Notes: generated from the letters alone by a model not told the origin. A DNA stretch of 8,159 nucleotides from Gammaproteobacteria bacterium (GCA_020630145.1 JAHDBX010000055.1:1-8159); one strand, 5' to 3'; numbered from the stretch's first letter, positions 1 through 7,280 are shown. Program-made: numbers and translations.

Positions 1-32
1 TGGGACGATATCTACTAATGATGACTGTAGAG

Positions 33-89
33 TGGATACGGAAAATCCATACTATCTAAGTAGTAACAATAATAAGGGGGAATCTAAGC
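33..89 (+). promoter_or_regulatory. Leader and ribosome binding site of the SH3b gene
   Basis: A strong purine-rich Shine-Dalgarno stretch (AAGGGGGAA, 74-82) lies 7 bases before the ATG at 90 and fixes that start. A short inverted repeat, TGGAT (33-37) and ATCCA (45-49), sits upstream. I see no convincing -35/-10 pair in the 89 bases available. TACTAT at 50-55 is a possible -10 without a good -35 partner. Confidence 0.55.
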
Positions 90-1094
90 ATGAGATGCTT
101 TTCTGTTTTCGTTGTATCTATCGTTGTATTATTATCCTTGTTCGTTCAGTCCTCAGCCTATGCGGCTTCATGTAGTTACCGCGCTTTTAAAATCAATGTA
201 TCGTCGTCGTTAAATGTGCGTAGTGGTCCCGGCACAGGCTACTCTAAAATTGGCTCCGTCTATAACGGTCAAATTTATATTCGTGCTGGCAAAGACTATG
301 GCAGCTGGCGCAAAATTTGGTACGACCACCGTGCTGGCTGGGTACATAAAAACTATGTACATACACCACCGAATATTACTTGCAAATCTGTTACGGCGGC
401 TAACTTGAATATACGCTCAGGTGCTGGCTATTACAGCGTGGTGGGTACAGCAAAGCATGGCTCACTTTGGCATATTGCTGGCTATAGCGGTGCTTGGCGT
501 AAGATATATTACCGTGGTGCAGCAAGATGGGCACATAACTCGTACTTAAGAGAACCCTATGAATATCATAATATGGGGTTCTGGAATGGCAGCACAGTAA
601 AAGCGCAAAATAATTGTTACGCTTACGCTACCAATGCAGCATATAACTATAATCGCTTTAACTCGGTTGATACCAACAAGTTTGCTCACCCAGGTGTTGG
701 CAGTGGCAGACCTAAGCCTAATAGCAGTGAAGTCGGCAGTTGCTATGAAATGAAAAAGCGCTCTAGAGGCGATGGCCTTACATCCGAAAGAACTAATATC
801 GATAGTCCACCAACCTGTTCATCACCTAAATGGCGAGTGGCGCTCTATACCGGTTACAAACCTAATAGCAGTAGTATTAAGGATTACCATTGGTATCGTT
901 ACCACGATGAGCGTTATTACTGGTCAGGCAAAGCAGGCCCCACAAGCGCGACTAACCGTGATGCATCAGGCAATGTCATATATAGTCTTAAACATGCCAA
1001 CCATAACTATTCCAACTCATCAACAGGAAGCGGTTTTGTTTATAGTTTCTGTGCTTATTACTGCGCAGACCCAACCAATATGAATATAAGGTAA
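90..1094 (+). CDS. Secreted protein with two SH3b domains and a Cys/His C-terminal domain
   Basis: This 334-residue protein is exported. Residues 1-26 form a Sec signal peptide (Arg2, hydrophobic core 6-19, cleavage near the AYAA at 23-26). Two bacterial SH3 (SH3b) domains follow at about 32-92 and 97-154. Each has the family pattern of LNVRSGPG or LNIRSGAG, then a glycine-rich turn, then a W-R-K-I strand and GWVH or RWAH. SH3b domains usually bind peptidoglycan, so a periplasmic or cell-wall location is inferred. Residues 165-334 form another domain with NNCYAYA (174-180), HPGVGSG (200-206), DYHWYR (265-270) and TNRD (288-291). I recall similar blocks in uncharacterised secreted proteins but can name no family. 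The order Cys176, His267, Asn289/Asp291 resembles papain-like or NlpC/P60 hydrolases, which is inference only. The start is supported by a strong ribosome binding site, and a hairpin terminator follows. Confidence 0.88.
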   Translation: MRCFSVFVVSIVVLLSLFVQSSAYAASCSYRAFKINVSSSLNVRSGPGTGYSKIGSVYNGQIYIRAGKDYGSWRKIWYDHRAGWVHKNYVHTPPNITCKSVTAANLNIRSGAGYYSVVGTAKHGSLWHIAGYSGAWRKIYYRGAARWAHNSYLREPYEYHNMGFWNGSTVKAQNNCYAYATNAAYNYNRFNSVDTNKFAHPGVGSGRPKPNSSEVGSCYEMKKRSRGDGLTSERTNIDSPPTCSSPKWRVALYTGYKPNSSSIKDYHWYRYHDERYYWSGKAGPTSATNRDASGNVIYSLKHANHNYSNSSTGSGFVYSFCAYYCADPTNMNIR

Positions 1095-1099
1095 GCAAC

Positions 1100-1138
1100 A
1101 ACTGCACAGGAGCTTTTGCTTCTGTGCAGTTATTTTAT
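1100..1138 (+). terminator. Hairpin terminator after the SH3b gene
   Basis: The arms 1100-1113 and 1118-1131 pair over 14 bp (AACTGCACAGGAGC with GCTTCTGTGCAGTT, one G-U wobble) around a TTTT loop. The T-rich stretch TTATTTTAT (1130-1138) follows. This is a classic intrinsic terminator shape, 5 bases after the stop codon. The ATG of the next gene is only 12 bases past the hairpin, so it may act as an attenuator as well. Confidence 0.85.
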
Positions 1139-1143
1139 ACATT

Positions 1144-2214
1144 ATGAAATATATTTATTTACTGCCCATTATTACTATTAGTTTTATTGCGGGCTTTGCC
1201 AGCAACCAGTGGTGGCATATGCCCTTGCAAGAAAGCATACCCTCTAGTCACGACAACATTGCTACAAAAACGGTTGCCAAAACAAGTCAACCATTAATAA
1301 AAGCTGCACAGGTAAATACAACACAAACCAATACACAGTTTGATCATTATGCAGATGAAAGCCATTCGGCAGATGTAACTTATGAGGAAGTTTCATTTCA
1401 AGAAATTATCGATCCATTGAATTTGCTCTGGGCAGATTTAATGGAACAGTATCTACAAAACGATACGACCAGCCTGGAACTACGTGAACATAAAGCGCGT
1501 TTTCAATTAACGAATTTAGCACTGGATAACCCGCCGATTTTAGACGAGTTACTGCAACGCTATCAACAAGAAAACGACCCAGCCATGCAAGAGTTTTTAA
1601 GCACTGTGTTAAGTGACTTGCGTACACCAGAAGTGCTTGCTTTAGCAAGCGATATGGCACAAGGCCAAAGTACTGAAAAACAAAAGAGTGGCTTTACACT
1701 GCTGTCTAGTTTGGCCATGCCTTTACCCGAGATACGGCAGCTTGTGATGAACACCTTACAAAACAGCCAAGATGCTGAACTACAGAGTCATGCGGTTTCG
1801 GCTTTAACACTTGATGTGGTTGCCCCTGCAGAGCGGCAAGGTATTGAAAAGCAATTAGACGTACTATTTAGCTCAGACCACCCACAATTACGTGCACAGA
1901 GCATTATAAAAATTGCGGAGTGGCAGCAAGGTGAGCATGTCATTAATCATATCAATACTGCTCTTGCTGATGAATCAGCGCTGGTTAAACTTGCCGCGAT
2001 GACAGCCATATCTGACAACAAGCTTAATGACGCAAGTATCAAGGCTCTACTGCTTACCTTAGCAGAAGATAAAAACGAGCCGGACATTATCAAAGCCAAA
2101 GCCGTGAATACCTTGCAACGATACTCGCTTAATGAGAGTGAGTATGAAACGTTTATCAAGCTGCAAGCCGAACTGGAAGGTATAAATGAAGATGCAAGCG
2201 TATCGCAAGGCTAG
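1144..2214 (+). CDS. Membrane-anchored HEAT-repeat protein
   Basis: This 356-residue protein has a short hydrophobic N-terminal segment (about residues 3-19) with no lipobox Cys. That suggests an uncleaved signal anchor placing the rest in the periplasm. A polar Thr/Gln/Ser-rich linker runs to about residue 85. From about 110 to 345 it is a string of amphipathic helix pairs resembling HEAT/Armadillo-like repeats, for example around 197-215, 247-265, 278-292 and 310-328. The repeated pattern is leucine/alanine-rich helix, Asp/Asn turn, then the next helix. Such folds are protein-binding scaffolds, and no catalytic motif is visible. The ATG at 1144 has no recognisable Shine-Dalgarno and lies just past the upstream hairpin. 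It is preferred because it alone supplies the signal anchor; the next Met is codon 26. The partner and exact role are unknown. Confidence 0.8.
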   Translation: MKYIYLLPIITISFIAGFASNQWWHMPLQESIPSSHDNIATKTVAKTSQPLIKAAQVNTTQTNTQFDHYADESHSADVTYEEVSFQEIIDPLNLLWADLMEQYLQNDTTSLELREHKARFQLTNLALDNPPILDELLQRYQQENDPAMQEFLSTVLSDLRTPEVLALASDMAQGQSTEKQKSGFTLLSSLAMPLPEIRQLVMNTLQNSQDAELQSHAVSALTLDVVAPAERQGIEKQLDVLFSSDHPQLRAQSIIKIAEWQQGEHVINHINTALADESALVKLAAMTAISDNKLNDASIKALLLTLAEDKNEPDIIKAKAVNTLQRYSLNESEYETFIKLQAELEGINEDASVSQG

Positions 2215-2232
2215 GCTGCTCGCCTTGCGATA
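2201..2232. repeat. Inverted repeat at the HEAT/mscS convergence, possible bidirectional terminator
   Basis: Perfect 11-bp arms TATCGCAAGGC (2201-2211) and GCCTTGCGATA (2222-2232) enclose a 10-base loop that begins with the HEAT gene's TAG stop. It lies between two convergent genes, where a shared terminator is expected. Neither strand has a good T-tract after the stem, so termination may be weak or Rho-assisted. Confidence 0.55.
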
Positions 2233-2246
2233 TACCTGCGTATAAC

Positions 2247-3086
2247 TTACTCTACTTTATGTACATGCAAGTCTTGTTGCGGATAAGGGATAGAAATGCC
2301 ATTTTCGTCAAAGGACAATTTAAAGCCTTCTAGCAAGTCCCAATATACTGCCCAATAATCTTCTGTTTTTACCCATGGGCGCACGGCAAAGTTTACGCTG
2401 CTATCTGCAAGTTCATGCACAGCTACAACCGGTGCAGGCTCAGGCAAAATACGCTTATCAGCCTGCATAATATCTGTCATCAGCTGCTTAGCCTTTTTAA
2501 TATCGTCTTCATAACCAATACCCATCACTAAATCTATGCGGCGACGTTTACGGTTTGAGTAGTTAGTAATACTGCTTTCGTAGATTTGCCCATTGGGCAC
2601 AATCACTGATTTATTATCAGGTGTGCGCAATGTGGTGCTAAAAATATGCACATCTTCAACCACACCGGATACACCGCCCGCTTCTACATAATCACCTGCA
2701 TCGAATGGCTTGTTAACAATTAACATGACACCCGCTGCAAAATTTGATAACGATGACTGTAACGCTAAGCCAATCGCCAAGCCTGCCGCACCAATAAGCG
2801 CCACCAAGGAAGTTGTATCAACACCTAGGCGGTTTAAAGCCGCAATCACAACAACCAAGGTACCTAATGCTGATAATAGTGAGCAGATAAAATCTGCCAG
2901 CATATCGTCGGTTTTATTTCTATCCAGGACCTTGCGAATACCTTTGACAACCATTTTAACCACCCAACGACCAATTACAAAAATCGCTAGTGCAATCAAA
3001 AAGTTGGTGACGTACGACATATAATCAATTTCCGTCAATTTGGCCAAATCAAATCCAGCAATTTGGGCTACTTCTTCTTTCTTCAC
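2247..3086 (-). CDS. mscS: Small-conductance mechanosensitive channel MscS
   Basis: This 279-residue inner-membrane protein opens under membrane tension to release solutes during hypo-osmotic shock, working as a homoheptamer (family knowledge). The length is close to that of E. coli MscS (286). Three membrane helices are visible at about 23-43, 66-86 and 91-124. The third carries the glycine/alanine-rich pore pattern [20 protein letters not shown] (97-116) with Gln110 in the family position. The cytoplasmic beta domain has FSTTLRT (149-155), VIVPNG (161-166) and the C-terminal [10 protein letters not shown] (266-275). The start is GTG (CAC at 3084-3086 on the plus strand). It is supported by GAGAGGAA a few bases upstream and by alignment of the N-terminus with the family. 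It is convergent with the HEAT gene and divergent from glnS. Confidence 0.95.
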   Translation of the reverse strand: MKKEEVAQIAGFDLAKLTEIDYMSYVTNFLIALAIFVIGRWVVKMVVKGIRKVLDRNKTDDMLADFICSLLSALGTLVVVIAALNRLGVDTTSLVALIGAAGLAIGLALQSSLSNFAAGVMLIVNKPFDAGDYVEAGGVSGVVEDVHIFSTTLRTPDNKSVIVPNGQIYESSITNYSNRKRRRIDLVMGIGYEDDIKKAKQLMTDIMQADKRILPEPAPVVAVHELADSSVNFAVRPWVKTEDYWAVYWDLLEGFKLSFDENGISIPYPQQDLHVHKVE

Positions 3087-3092
3087 AGGTAA

Positions 3093-3137
3093 TTCCTCTC
3101 GTAATCAGTTAAAATTGCATCATTCTTATTTTGCCAA
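3093..3137 (-). promoter_or_regulatory. Candidate sigma70 promoter and ribosome binding site of mscS
   Basis: On the minus strand TTGGCA (3137-3132, 5 of 6 to the -35 consensus) is followed by an 18-bp spacer and TTTAAC (3113-3108, 4 of 6 to the -10 consensus). The Shine-Dalgarno AGAGGAA (3099-3093) precedes the GTG start by about 6 bases. The implied leader is short, about 15 bases. Consensus reading only. Confidence 0.4.
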
Positions 3138-3142
3138 AATAA
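3126..3142. promoter_or_regulatory. Perfect 8-1-8 palindrome between mscS and glnS, possible operator
   Basis: TTATTTTG (3126-3133) and CAAAATAA (3135-3142) are exact reverse complements around a single C. The site lies in the 64-bp divergent gap, covers the candidate mscS -35 and ends 8 bases before the glnS ATG. It could bind a dimeric regulator of either gene. No regulator is identified and a short AT-rich palindrome can arise by chance. Confidence 0.3.
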
Positions 3143-3150
3143 ATAACTCT

Positions 3151-4821
3151 ATGACAGACAACAAGCATCCTGAAAATACTGCCCCTACAACGAACTTTAT
3201 TCGTAACATCATCGATGACGATATTGCCACTGGCAAACACAGCGGAATTATTACACGTTTTCCGCCTGAGCCAAATGGCTATCTACATATAGGGCATGCA
3301 AAATCTATCTGTCTGAACTTTGGAATTGCCGAGCACTATCAAGGCCATTGCAACCTTCGCTTTGACGATACTAACCCGGAAAAAGAAAGTGAAGAGTATA
3401 TGCACAGTATCCGTGAGGATGTCGAGTGGCTGGGTTTTGAGTGGAGCAAACTACAACATGCCTCAGACTATTTTGAGCAACTCTATCACTTTGCTATTGA
3501 GCTTATTAAGAGCGATAAGGCCTATGTTGAGGGTTTATCCGCCGATGAAATACGTGAATACCGCGGTACGTTAAAAGAAGCGGGCAAGAATAGTCCTTAT
3601 CGAGACCGCCCAACTGAAGAGAGTCTGGACTTATTTACCCGCATGAAAGCCGGCGAATTTACAGACGGTGAATACTGCGTGCGCGCTAAAATAGATATGG
3701 CAGCGCCCAATATTAATATGCGCGACCCCGTTATTTATCGTATTAAGCATATGCATCATATTCGTACCGGCGATGAATGGTGTATTTACCCCATGTATGA
3801 TTTTGCACATTGCTTATCTGATGCCATTGAAGGTATTACACACTCACTCTGCACCTTAGAATTTGCGGATCACCGTCCACTATATGACTGGGTAGTAGAA
3901 AATGTGAACTCACCAAGCACGCCACGTCAGTATGAGTTTTCGCGCTTAAACCTGAGTTACACCATTACCAGTAAGCGCAAGCTTAACCAGTTGGTCAGCG
4001 ATAAGCACGTAGAAAGCTGGGATGACCCACGCATGACCACCCTATCGGGCTTGCGCCGCCGCGGTTATACACCTAATGCTATTCGTACTTTTTGCGAACG
4101 TATTGGCATCAGCAAAAACGACAGTGTGATTGACATGAGCACCTTGGAAGACTGCTTGCGCGACGACCTTAACCAGACGGCACTGCGCCGCATGGCCGTG
4201 CTAGACCCTATTAAAGTCGTTATTGATAACTTCCCAGCCGATGATATTCTTGAAGTTGCCGCAGCAAATAACCCCAATGATGAAAGCACGGGCAAACGCA
4301 AAATACCTTTCACACGTGAAATATATATTGATGCTAACGATTTTATGGTTGAGCCTGCGCGCAAGTATTTCCGCTTAGCGCCTGATCGAGAAGTTCGTTT
4401 GCGTGGCAGCTATATTATTAAGTGTCATAACTACCTTAGCGACGACAATGGCAAGGTGACTGAAATACATTGCACCTATGACCCTGAGACACTCGGAAAA
4501 ATGCCGACTGACCGTAAGGTTAAAGGCGTTATTCATTGGGTATCGGCAAGCGAATGTGTGGATGCTGAAATACGTTTATATGAGCGCTTATTCAATGTTG
4601 AAAACCCAGCGACCGAAGCAAACTTCTTAGATGCTATCAACCCGGATTCCTTAGATATTAAACAGGCCAAAGTTGAACCTATACTCGCTGAAGCACAGGC
4701 GAATGAGCGCTTCCAGTTCGAGCGTGTTGGCTATTTTTGTGCGGATAAAACCAGTACAAAAGATAAATTGGTATTTAACCGTACAGTGACATTGCGTGAT
4801 AACTGGGCAAAGAAAAAATAA
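3151..4821 (+). CDS. glnS: Glutaminyl-tRNA synthetase
   Basis: Class I aminoacyl-tRNA synthetase that charges tRNA-Gln with glutamine using ATP in the cytoplasm. From the ATG at 3151 it is 556 residues, matching E. coli GlnS (554). The catalytic domain shows [20 protein letters not shown] (35-54), whose HIGH box is residues 46-49, then LRFDDTNP (69-76) and [10 protein letters not shown] (262-271). The KMSKS-loop equivalent reads TSKRK (273-277), where E. coli has MSKRK. The C-terminal beta-barrel anticodon-binding part is complete, including [10 protein letters not shown] and the final [14 protein letters not shown]. The frame is open upstream to 3040, but those codons overlap mscS antisense and do not match the family, so 3151 is chosen. 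No clear Shine-Dalgarno is seen. The stop overlaps the moaA start by one base, so the two are probably co-transcribed. Confidence 0.97.
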   Translation: MTDNKHPENTAPTTNFIRNIIDDDIATGKHSGIITRFPPEPNGYLHIGHAKSICLNFGIAEHYQGHCNLRFDDTNPEKESEEYMHSIREDVEWLGFEWSKLQHASDYFEQLYHFAIELIKSDKAYVEGLSADEIREYRGTLKEAGKNSPYRDRPTEESLDLFTRMKAGEFTDGEYCVRAKIDMAAPNINMRDPVIYRIKHMHHIRTGDEWCIYPMYDFAHCLSDAIEGITHSLCTLEFADHRPLYDWVVENVNSPSTPRQYEFSRLNLSYTITSKRKLNQLVSDKHVESWDDPRMTTLSGLRRRGYTPNAIRTFCERIGISKNDSVIDMSTLEDCLRDDLNQTALRRMAVLDPIKVVIDNFPADDILEVAAANNPNDESTGKRKIPFTREIYIDANDFMVEPARKYFRLAPDREVRLRGSYIIKCHNYLSDDNGKVTEIHCTYDPETLGKMPTDRKVKGVIHWVSASECVDAEIRLYERLFNVENPATEANFLDAINPDSLDIKQAKVEPILAEAQANERFQFERVGYFCADKTSTKDKLVFNRTVTLRDNWAKKK

Positions 4822-5807
4822 TGCTCGTTGACAACTACAACAGGCATATTCATTACTTGCGCTTGTCTGTCACCGACCGTTGTGATTTACGCTGTACTTA
4901 TTGCCTACCTGAGCAATACAGTGATTTTGAAGAACCCAGCAATTGGTTAAGCTTTGACGAAATTGAAGAGCTCATTCGGGCCTTTGCTAGTGTTGGTGTA
5001 GCTAAAATTCGCATAACCGGTGGCGAACCGCTTACCCGAAAAAATATAGACCAATTGATTCCTCGCCTTGCACGCATTAATGGCATTGATGACTTATCGA
5101 TGAGTACCAATGCAACGCGCCTCGACAAACTCGCGGCACCACTTGCCGACGCGGGTATAAGCCGTATCAATGTCAGTTTAGATACACTTAAGCCGCAGCG
5201 TTTTAAAGACATTACTAAAGGCAAGTTAGATAAAGTGATTACGGGTCTTATGGCAGCAAAAGCTGCCAAGCTCCACCCGATTAAAATTAATATGGTCGTC
5301 ATGAAAGGCGTTAATGATGACGAAGCCGAAGATATGGTCGATTTTTGTATGGAGCATAACTTCACTTTACGCTTTATAGAAACCATGCCAGTAGGCGACA
5401 CAGGCCGCAGTGCATTTGACCAATATATCAACCTTGATGAAATTAAGCGGCGCTTGAGTAGCAAATATGAGCTACTACCTGCCCATTTAGGCCGAGGTAT
5501 GCAAGGTGCCGGGCCCGCAAAATATTGGCAAATAGCAGGTAGCGATACCACCATTGGTTTTATAACCCCCATTTCTCAGCATTTTTGCGAAACCTGTAAT
5601 CGCGTACGCCTATCAGCCGATGGCGTACTACATATGTGCCTAGGCCAAGAGCACAGCTTTGATTTCAAACCACTTCTACAAGCCAATGCATCACAAGCAG
5701 AGCTACAAGATGCGATTCGACATGCTATAAACTTAAAGCCCGAACGCCATGAATTTACGGAAAAACCTGACCAGGTCATTCGGTTTATGGCTAAAACTGG
5801 GGGATAA
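4821..5807 (+). CDS. moaA: GTP 3',8-cyclase MoaA (molybdenum cofactor synthesis)
   Basis: Radical SAM enzyme that, with MoaC, converts GTP to cyclic pyranopterin monophosphate, the first step of molybdenum cofactor synthesis. It has 328 residues against 329 in E. coli. The N-terminal cluster motif CxxxCxxC is Cys21, Cys25 and Cys28, with Tyr27. The SAM-binding GGEP is at 67-70. The C-terminal second [4Fe-4S] motif is Cys256, Cys259 and Cys273, with 13 residues between the last two. It is followed by the NRVRLS arginines (261, 263). The C-terminal Gly-Gly needed for catalysis in MoaA is present (327-328). The residue after Cys21 is Asp where many MoaA proteins have Asn. The ATG overlaps the glnS TAA as TAATG, implying translational coupling. 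No other moa, mob or moe gene is in the window. Confidence 0.96.
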   Translation: MLVDNYNRHIHYLRLSVTDRCDLRCTYCLPEQYSDFEEPSNWLSFDEIEELIRAFASVGVAKIRITGGEPLTRKNIDQLIPRLARINGIDDLSMSTNATRLDKLAAPLADAGISRINVSLDTLKPQRFKDITKGKLDKVITGLMAAKAAKLHPIKINMVVMKGVNDDEAEDMVDFCMEHNFTLRFIETMPVGDTGRSAFDQYINLDEIKRRLSSKYELLPAHLGRGMQGAGPAKYWQIAGSDTTIGFITPISQHFCETCNRVRLSADGVLHMCLGQEHSFDFKPLLQANASQAELQDAIRHAINLKPERHEFTEKPDQVIRFMAKTGG

Positions 5808-5997
5808 GCCCTTCTCTTTGGCGTACAGCCAATTTGCCCTAACACTGCTTTTTTCAAGCATTAAGGTACCAAAGCATCAACAACTATTAAAATAAAGGTT
5901 TACACATATACCTTATATATAGGCTTCTGAACGCCTATTTCGGCCTATTAAGTCAACTTCTAAGCGTATAAATTGCTTAAAAGTGCCATTTCAAAAC
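5808..5997. other. Intergenic region between moaA and padR with small hairpins
   Basis: No coding frame is supported here. Three weak inverted repeats are visible: TTGGC/GCCAA (5818-5822, 5828-5832), TGCTT/AAGCA (5846-5850, 5856-5860) and ATAGGC/GCCTAT (5919-5924, 5933-5938). The last is followed by TTT and is the best, though poor, candidate for a moaA terminator. The heptamer GCCTATT occurs twice, 11 bases apart (5933-5939, 5944-5950). The stretch 5881-5925 is AT-rich. Confidence 0.5.
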
Positions 5998-6003
5998 AAT
6001 AAT
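5973..6003 (+). promoter_or_regulatory. Weak candidate promoter of padR
   Basis: TTGCTT (5973-5978, 3 of 6 to the -35 consensus) and AATAAT (5998-6003, 5 of 6 to the -10 consensus) are separated by 19 bases, longer than ideal. The -10 overlaps the first half of the palindrome at 6001-6023. A repressor bound there would block this promoter. Confidence 0.25.
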
Positions 6004-6023
6004 ACTTTGCATTGCATAGTATT
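6001..6023. promoter_or_regulatory. Likely PadR operator (23-bp imperfect palindrome)
   Basis: Half-sites AATACT-T-TGCA and TGCA-T-AGTATT are reverse complements at 10 of 11 positions around the central T at 6012. The site lies 18 bases before the padR ATG. PadR-family repressors commonly bind palindromes with ATAC/GTAT-like arms ahead of their own genes, so autoregulation is a reasonable inference. Confidence 0.55.
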
Positions 6024-6041
6024 ATGTGTAAAATAAATCCC

Positions 6042-6386
6042 ATGAATACATCTGATTATGAAAAATGGCTATCTCAGCTGCGCAAAGGTTACTTAGAGCT
6101 CTGCGTACTCAGTATGCTTGAGAAGAAAAAATCGTCTTACGGCTTTGAAATTTTGCAAACTTTTGAACAAGCCGAATTACATATCAACGAAGGTACGCTA
6201 TACCCTTTGCTAAATCGCATGCACAAAAACGGGTGGCTTAATAGCCATTGGGAACCACCATCGGAAGGTGGTCACCCGCGTCGATTTTATGAGCTTAGCG
6301 AAGAAGGAGAGTCCTTATTGCCAAAGATGCAAGCAGCTTACCTGTCAAACCAAAAATCATTAGCAAAAATGATGGAGTTAACATGA
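6042..6386 (+). CDS. PadR-family transcriptional regulator
   Basis: A 114-residue winged-helix DNA-binding protein of the short PadR type, usually a dimeric repressor that responds to a ligand or stress. Family motifs are clear: QLRKGYLELCVLSML (12-26), SYGFEIL (32-38), INEGTLYPLLNRMHKNGW (48-65, the recognition helix region) and PRRFYELSEEGE (79-90, the wing). The frame is open to a TTG at 6012 and has an ATG at 6024, but both lie in or against the palindromic operator. The ATG at 6042 gives the N-terminus usual for the family, although no good Shine-Dalgarno precedes it. Its stop overlaps the start of the next gene by 4 bases (ATGA). A PadR gene coupled to a HAAS-domain membrane protein is a recurrent arrangement, suggesting it controls its own two-gene operon. 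Confidence 0.9.
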   Translation: MNTSDYEKWLSQLRKGYLELCVLSMLEKKKSSYGFEILQTFEQAELHINEGTLYPLLNRMHKNGWLNSHWEPPSEGGHPRRFYELSEEGESLLPKMQAAYLSNQKSLAKMMELT

Positions 6387-7150
6387 ATAACAAAACCTAC
6401 CTTACTAAACTAGAAAAGTGTTTATCAGGCTTAGATAAACCAAGTAAGCAGGACATACTGCAAGAAATTAAAAGTTATACCAATGACTCTGATAGTCCAC
6501 TTATAGATCGTTTTGGCTCACCAGAAGAATTAGCTAAGCAGTACTTAGACGGTGTTATTACCGCACCAAAAATATCGAAGAAAATATTTAACATTACTAA
6601 GAAGCTCATTATTGTCATGTCTCTCGCTTTTACTGCACTATTATTAACTGTTGGTATAGCAGCGTGGTATATAGCAAAAGACAAATTTAACTATGCCGAC
6701 ATCAATGCAAAGCAACTGGACACGAGCTCTGTTGTATGGAAAAGCATTGCTGCGCCAAGCGAGCTTAATATTCATATTAACCACGCTAAAGCTGTACTCT
6801 ACTGGCATGATAAGGATACCGTTACCTATCAATGTTCAAGAGAGAAAAACCAGAGGATAGATAGTAATGTGCTAAAAATACATTCTGACAACTGTTTTCT
6901 ATTTGTACCCAAGCAAACAAAGTCTATTAATATTAATGCTGCAAAAGTTGTTTTGGTTGAACCAGAGTCTTCTCTTGATATAAAAATAGATAAGACTAAC
7001 CTTAAAATTGCTGAAAACGAAAAATTTTATAACTATGATATTACTGGTGAGCGCTATAAAGTCAGTAAAAATCTCAGGCAATCAGAAACAGCTGAAATTA
7101 CACTTTCAATAGAAGCCTTTAAAGCGACAGTTGAAGAATACGAATACTAA
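6383..7150 (+). CDS. HAAS-domain single-pass membrane protein
   Basis: A 255-residue protein. Residues 1-57 are helical and end in RFGSPEELAKQYLDG, typical of the HAAS (DUF1700-like) signalling domain that commonly accompanies PadR regulators. One strong membrane helix lies at about 74-97. Residues 98-255 are predicted outside the cytoplasm, rich in alternating hydrophobic residues as in a beta structure, with Cys151 and Cys171. That part resembles the DUF4097-like adhesin-type domains often found in such proteins, but I cannot confirm this. GGAG (6374-6377) precedes the ATG by 5 bases and the ATGA overlap with padR indicates translational coupling. Base composition is lower in GC than its neighbours, about 30% around 6961-7020. 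The function is unknown; an envelope-sensing or regulatory partner of PadR is inferred. Confidence 0.8.
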   Translation: MNNKTYLTKLEKCLSGLDKPSKQDILQEIKSYTNDSDSPLIDRFGSPEELAKQYLDGVITAPKISKKIFNITKKLIIVMSLAFTALLLTVGIAAWYIAKDKFNYADINAKQLDTSSVVWKSIAAPSELNIHINHAKAVLYWHDKDTVTYQCSREKNQRIDSNVLKIHSDNCFLFVPKQTKSININAAKVVLVEPESSLDIKIDKTNLKIAENEKFYNYDITGERYKVSKNLRQSETAEITLSIEAFKATVEEYEY

Positions 7151-7175
7151 GCAATACATAAGATAAAAACCATCT

Positions 7176-7221
7176 GGCCAATAAGTGAACATACTATATT
7201 TTCCTTATTGGCCTTTTCTTT
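7176..7221 (+). terminator. Rho-independent terminator of the padR-HAAS unit
   Basis: Perfect 10-bp arms GGCCAATAAG (7176-7185) and CTTATTGGCC (7204-7213) enclose an 18-base loop. They are followed at once by TTTTCTTT (7214-7221). It lies 26 bases after the HAAS stop codon and separates this unit from hrpA. Confidence 0.85.
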
Positions 7222-7222
7222 A

Positions 7223-7251
7223 CAGACAAATAAGCCCCAGACGTTTAAAAT
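7223..7251 (+). promoter_or_regulatory. Candidate hrpA promoter
   Basis: CAGACA (7223-7228, 4 of 6 to the -35 consensus), a 17-bp spacer and TAAAAT (7246-7251, 5 of 6 to the -10 consensus) lie after the terminator and 29 bases before the hrpA ATG. Consensus reading only. Confidence 0.3.
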
Positions 7252-7280
7252 AGCACTAATTTATTACACAAGTTTCACCC

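Noticed and set aside
3040..3150. N-terminal extension of glnS by 37 codons
   Set aside because: The added residues do not resemble GlnS, overlap the mscS 5' end on the other strand, and the ATG at 3151 gives the family's normal length.
4898..5572. A 224-codon open frame on the minus strand inside moaA
   Set aside because: It is antisense to a clearly conserved MoaA. The translation is rich in Ser, Leu and Arg with no domain, typical of a mirror frame.
5911..5950. Strong terminator for moaA
   Set aside because: The best hairpin has only a 6-bp stem with a short T run. It is noted as a possible weak terminator but not called.
6012..6041. Upstream TTG (6012) and ATG (6024) starts for padR
   Set aside because: Both starts lie in or against the palindromic operator, and the extra residues are not part of the PadR pattern. 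The ATG at 6042 gives the usual N-terminus.
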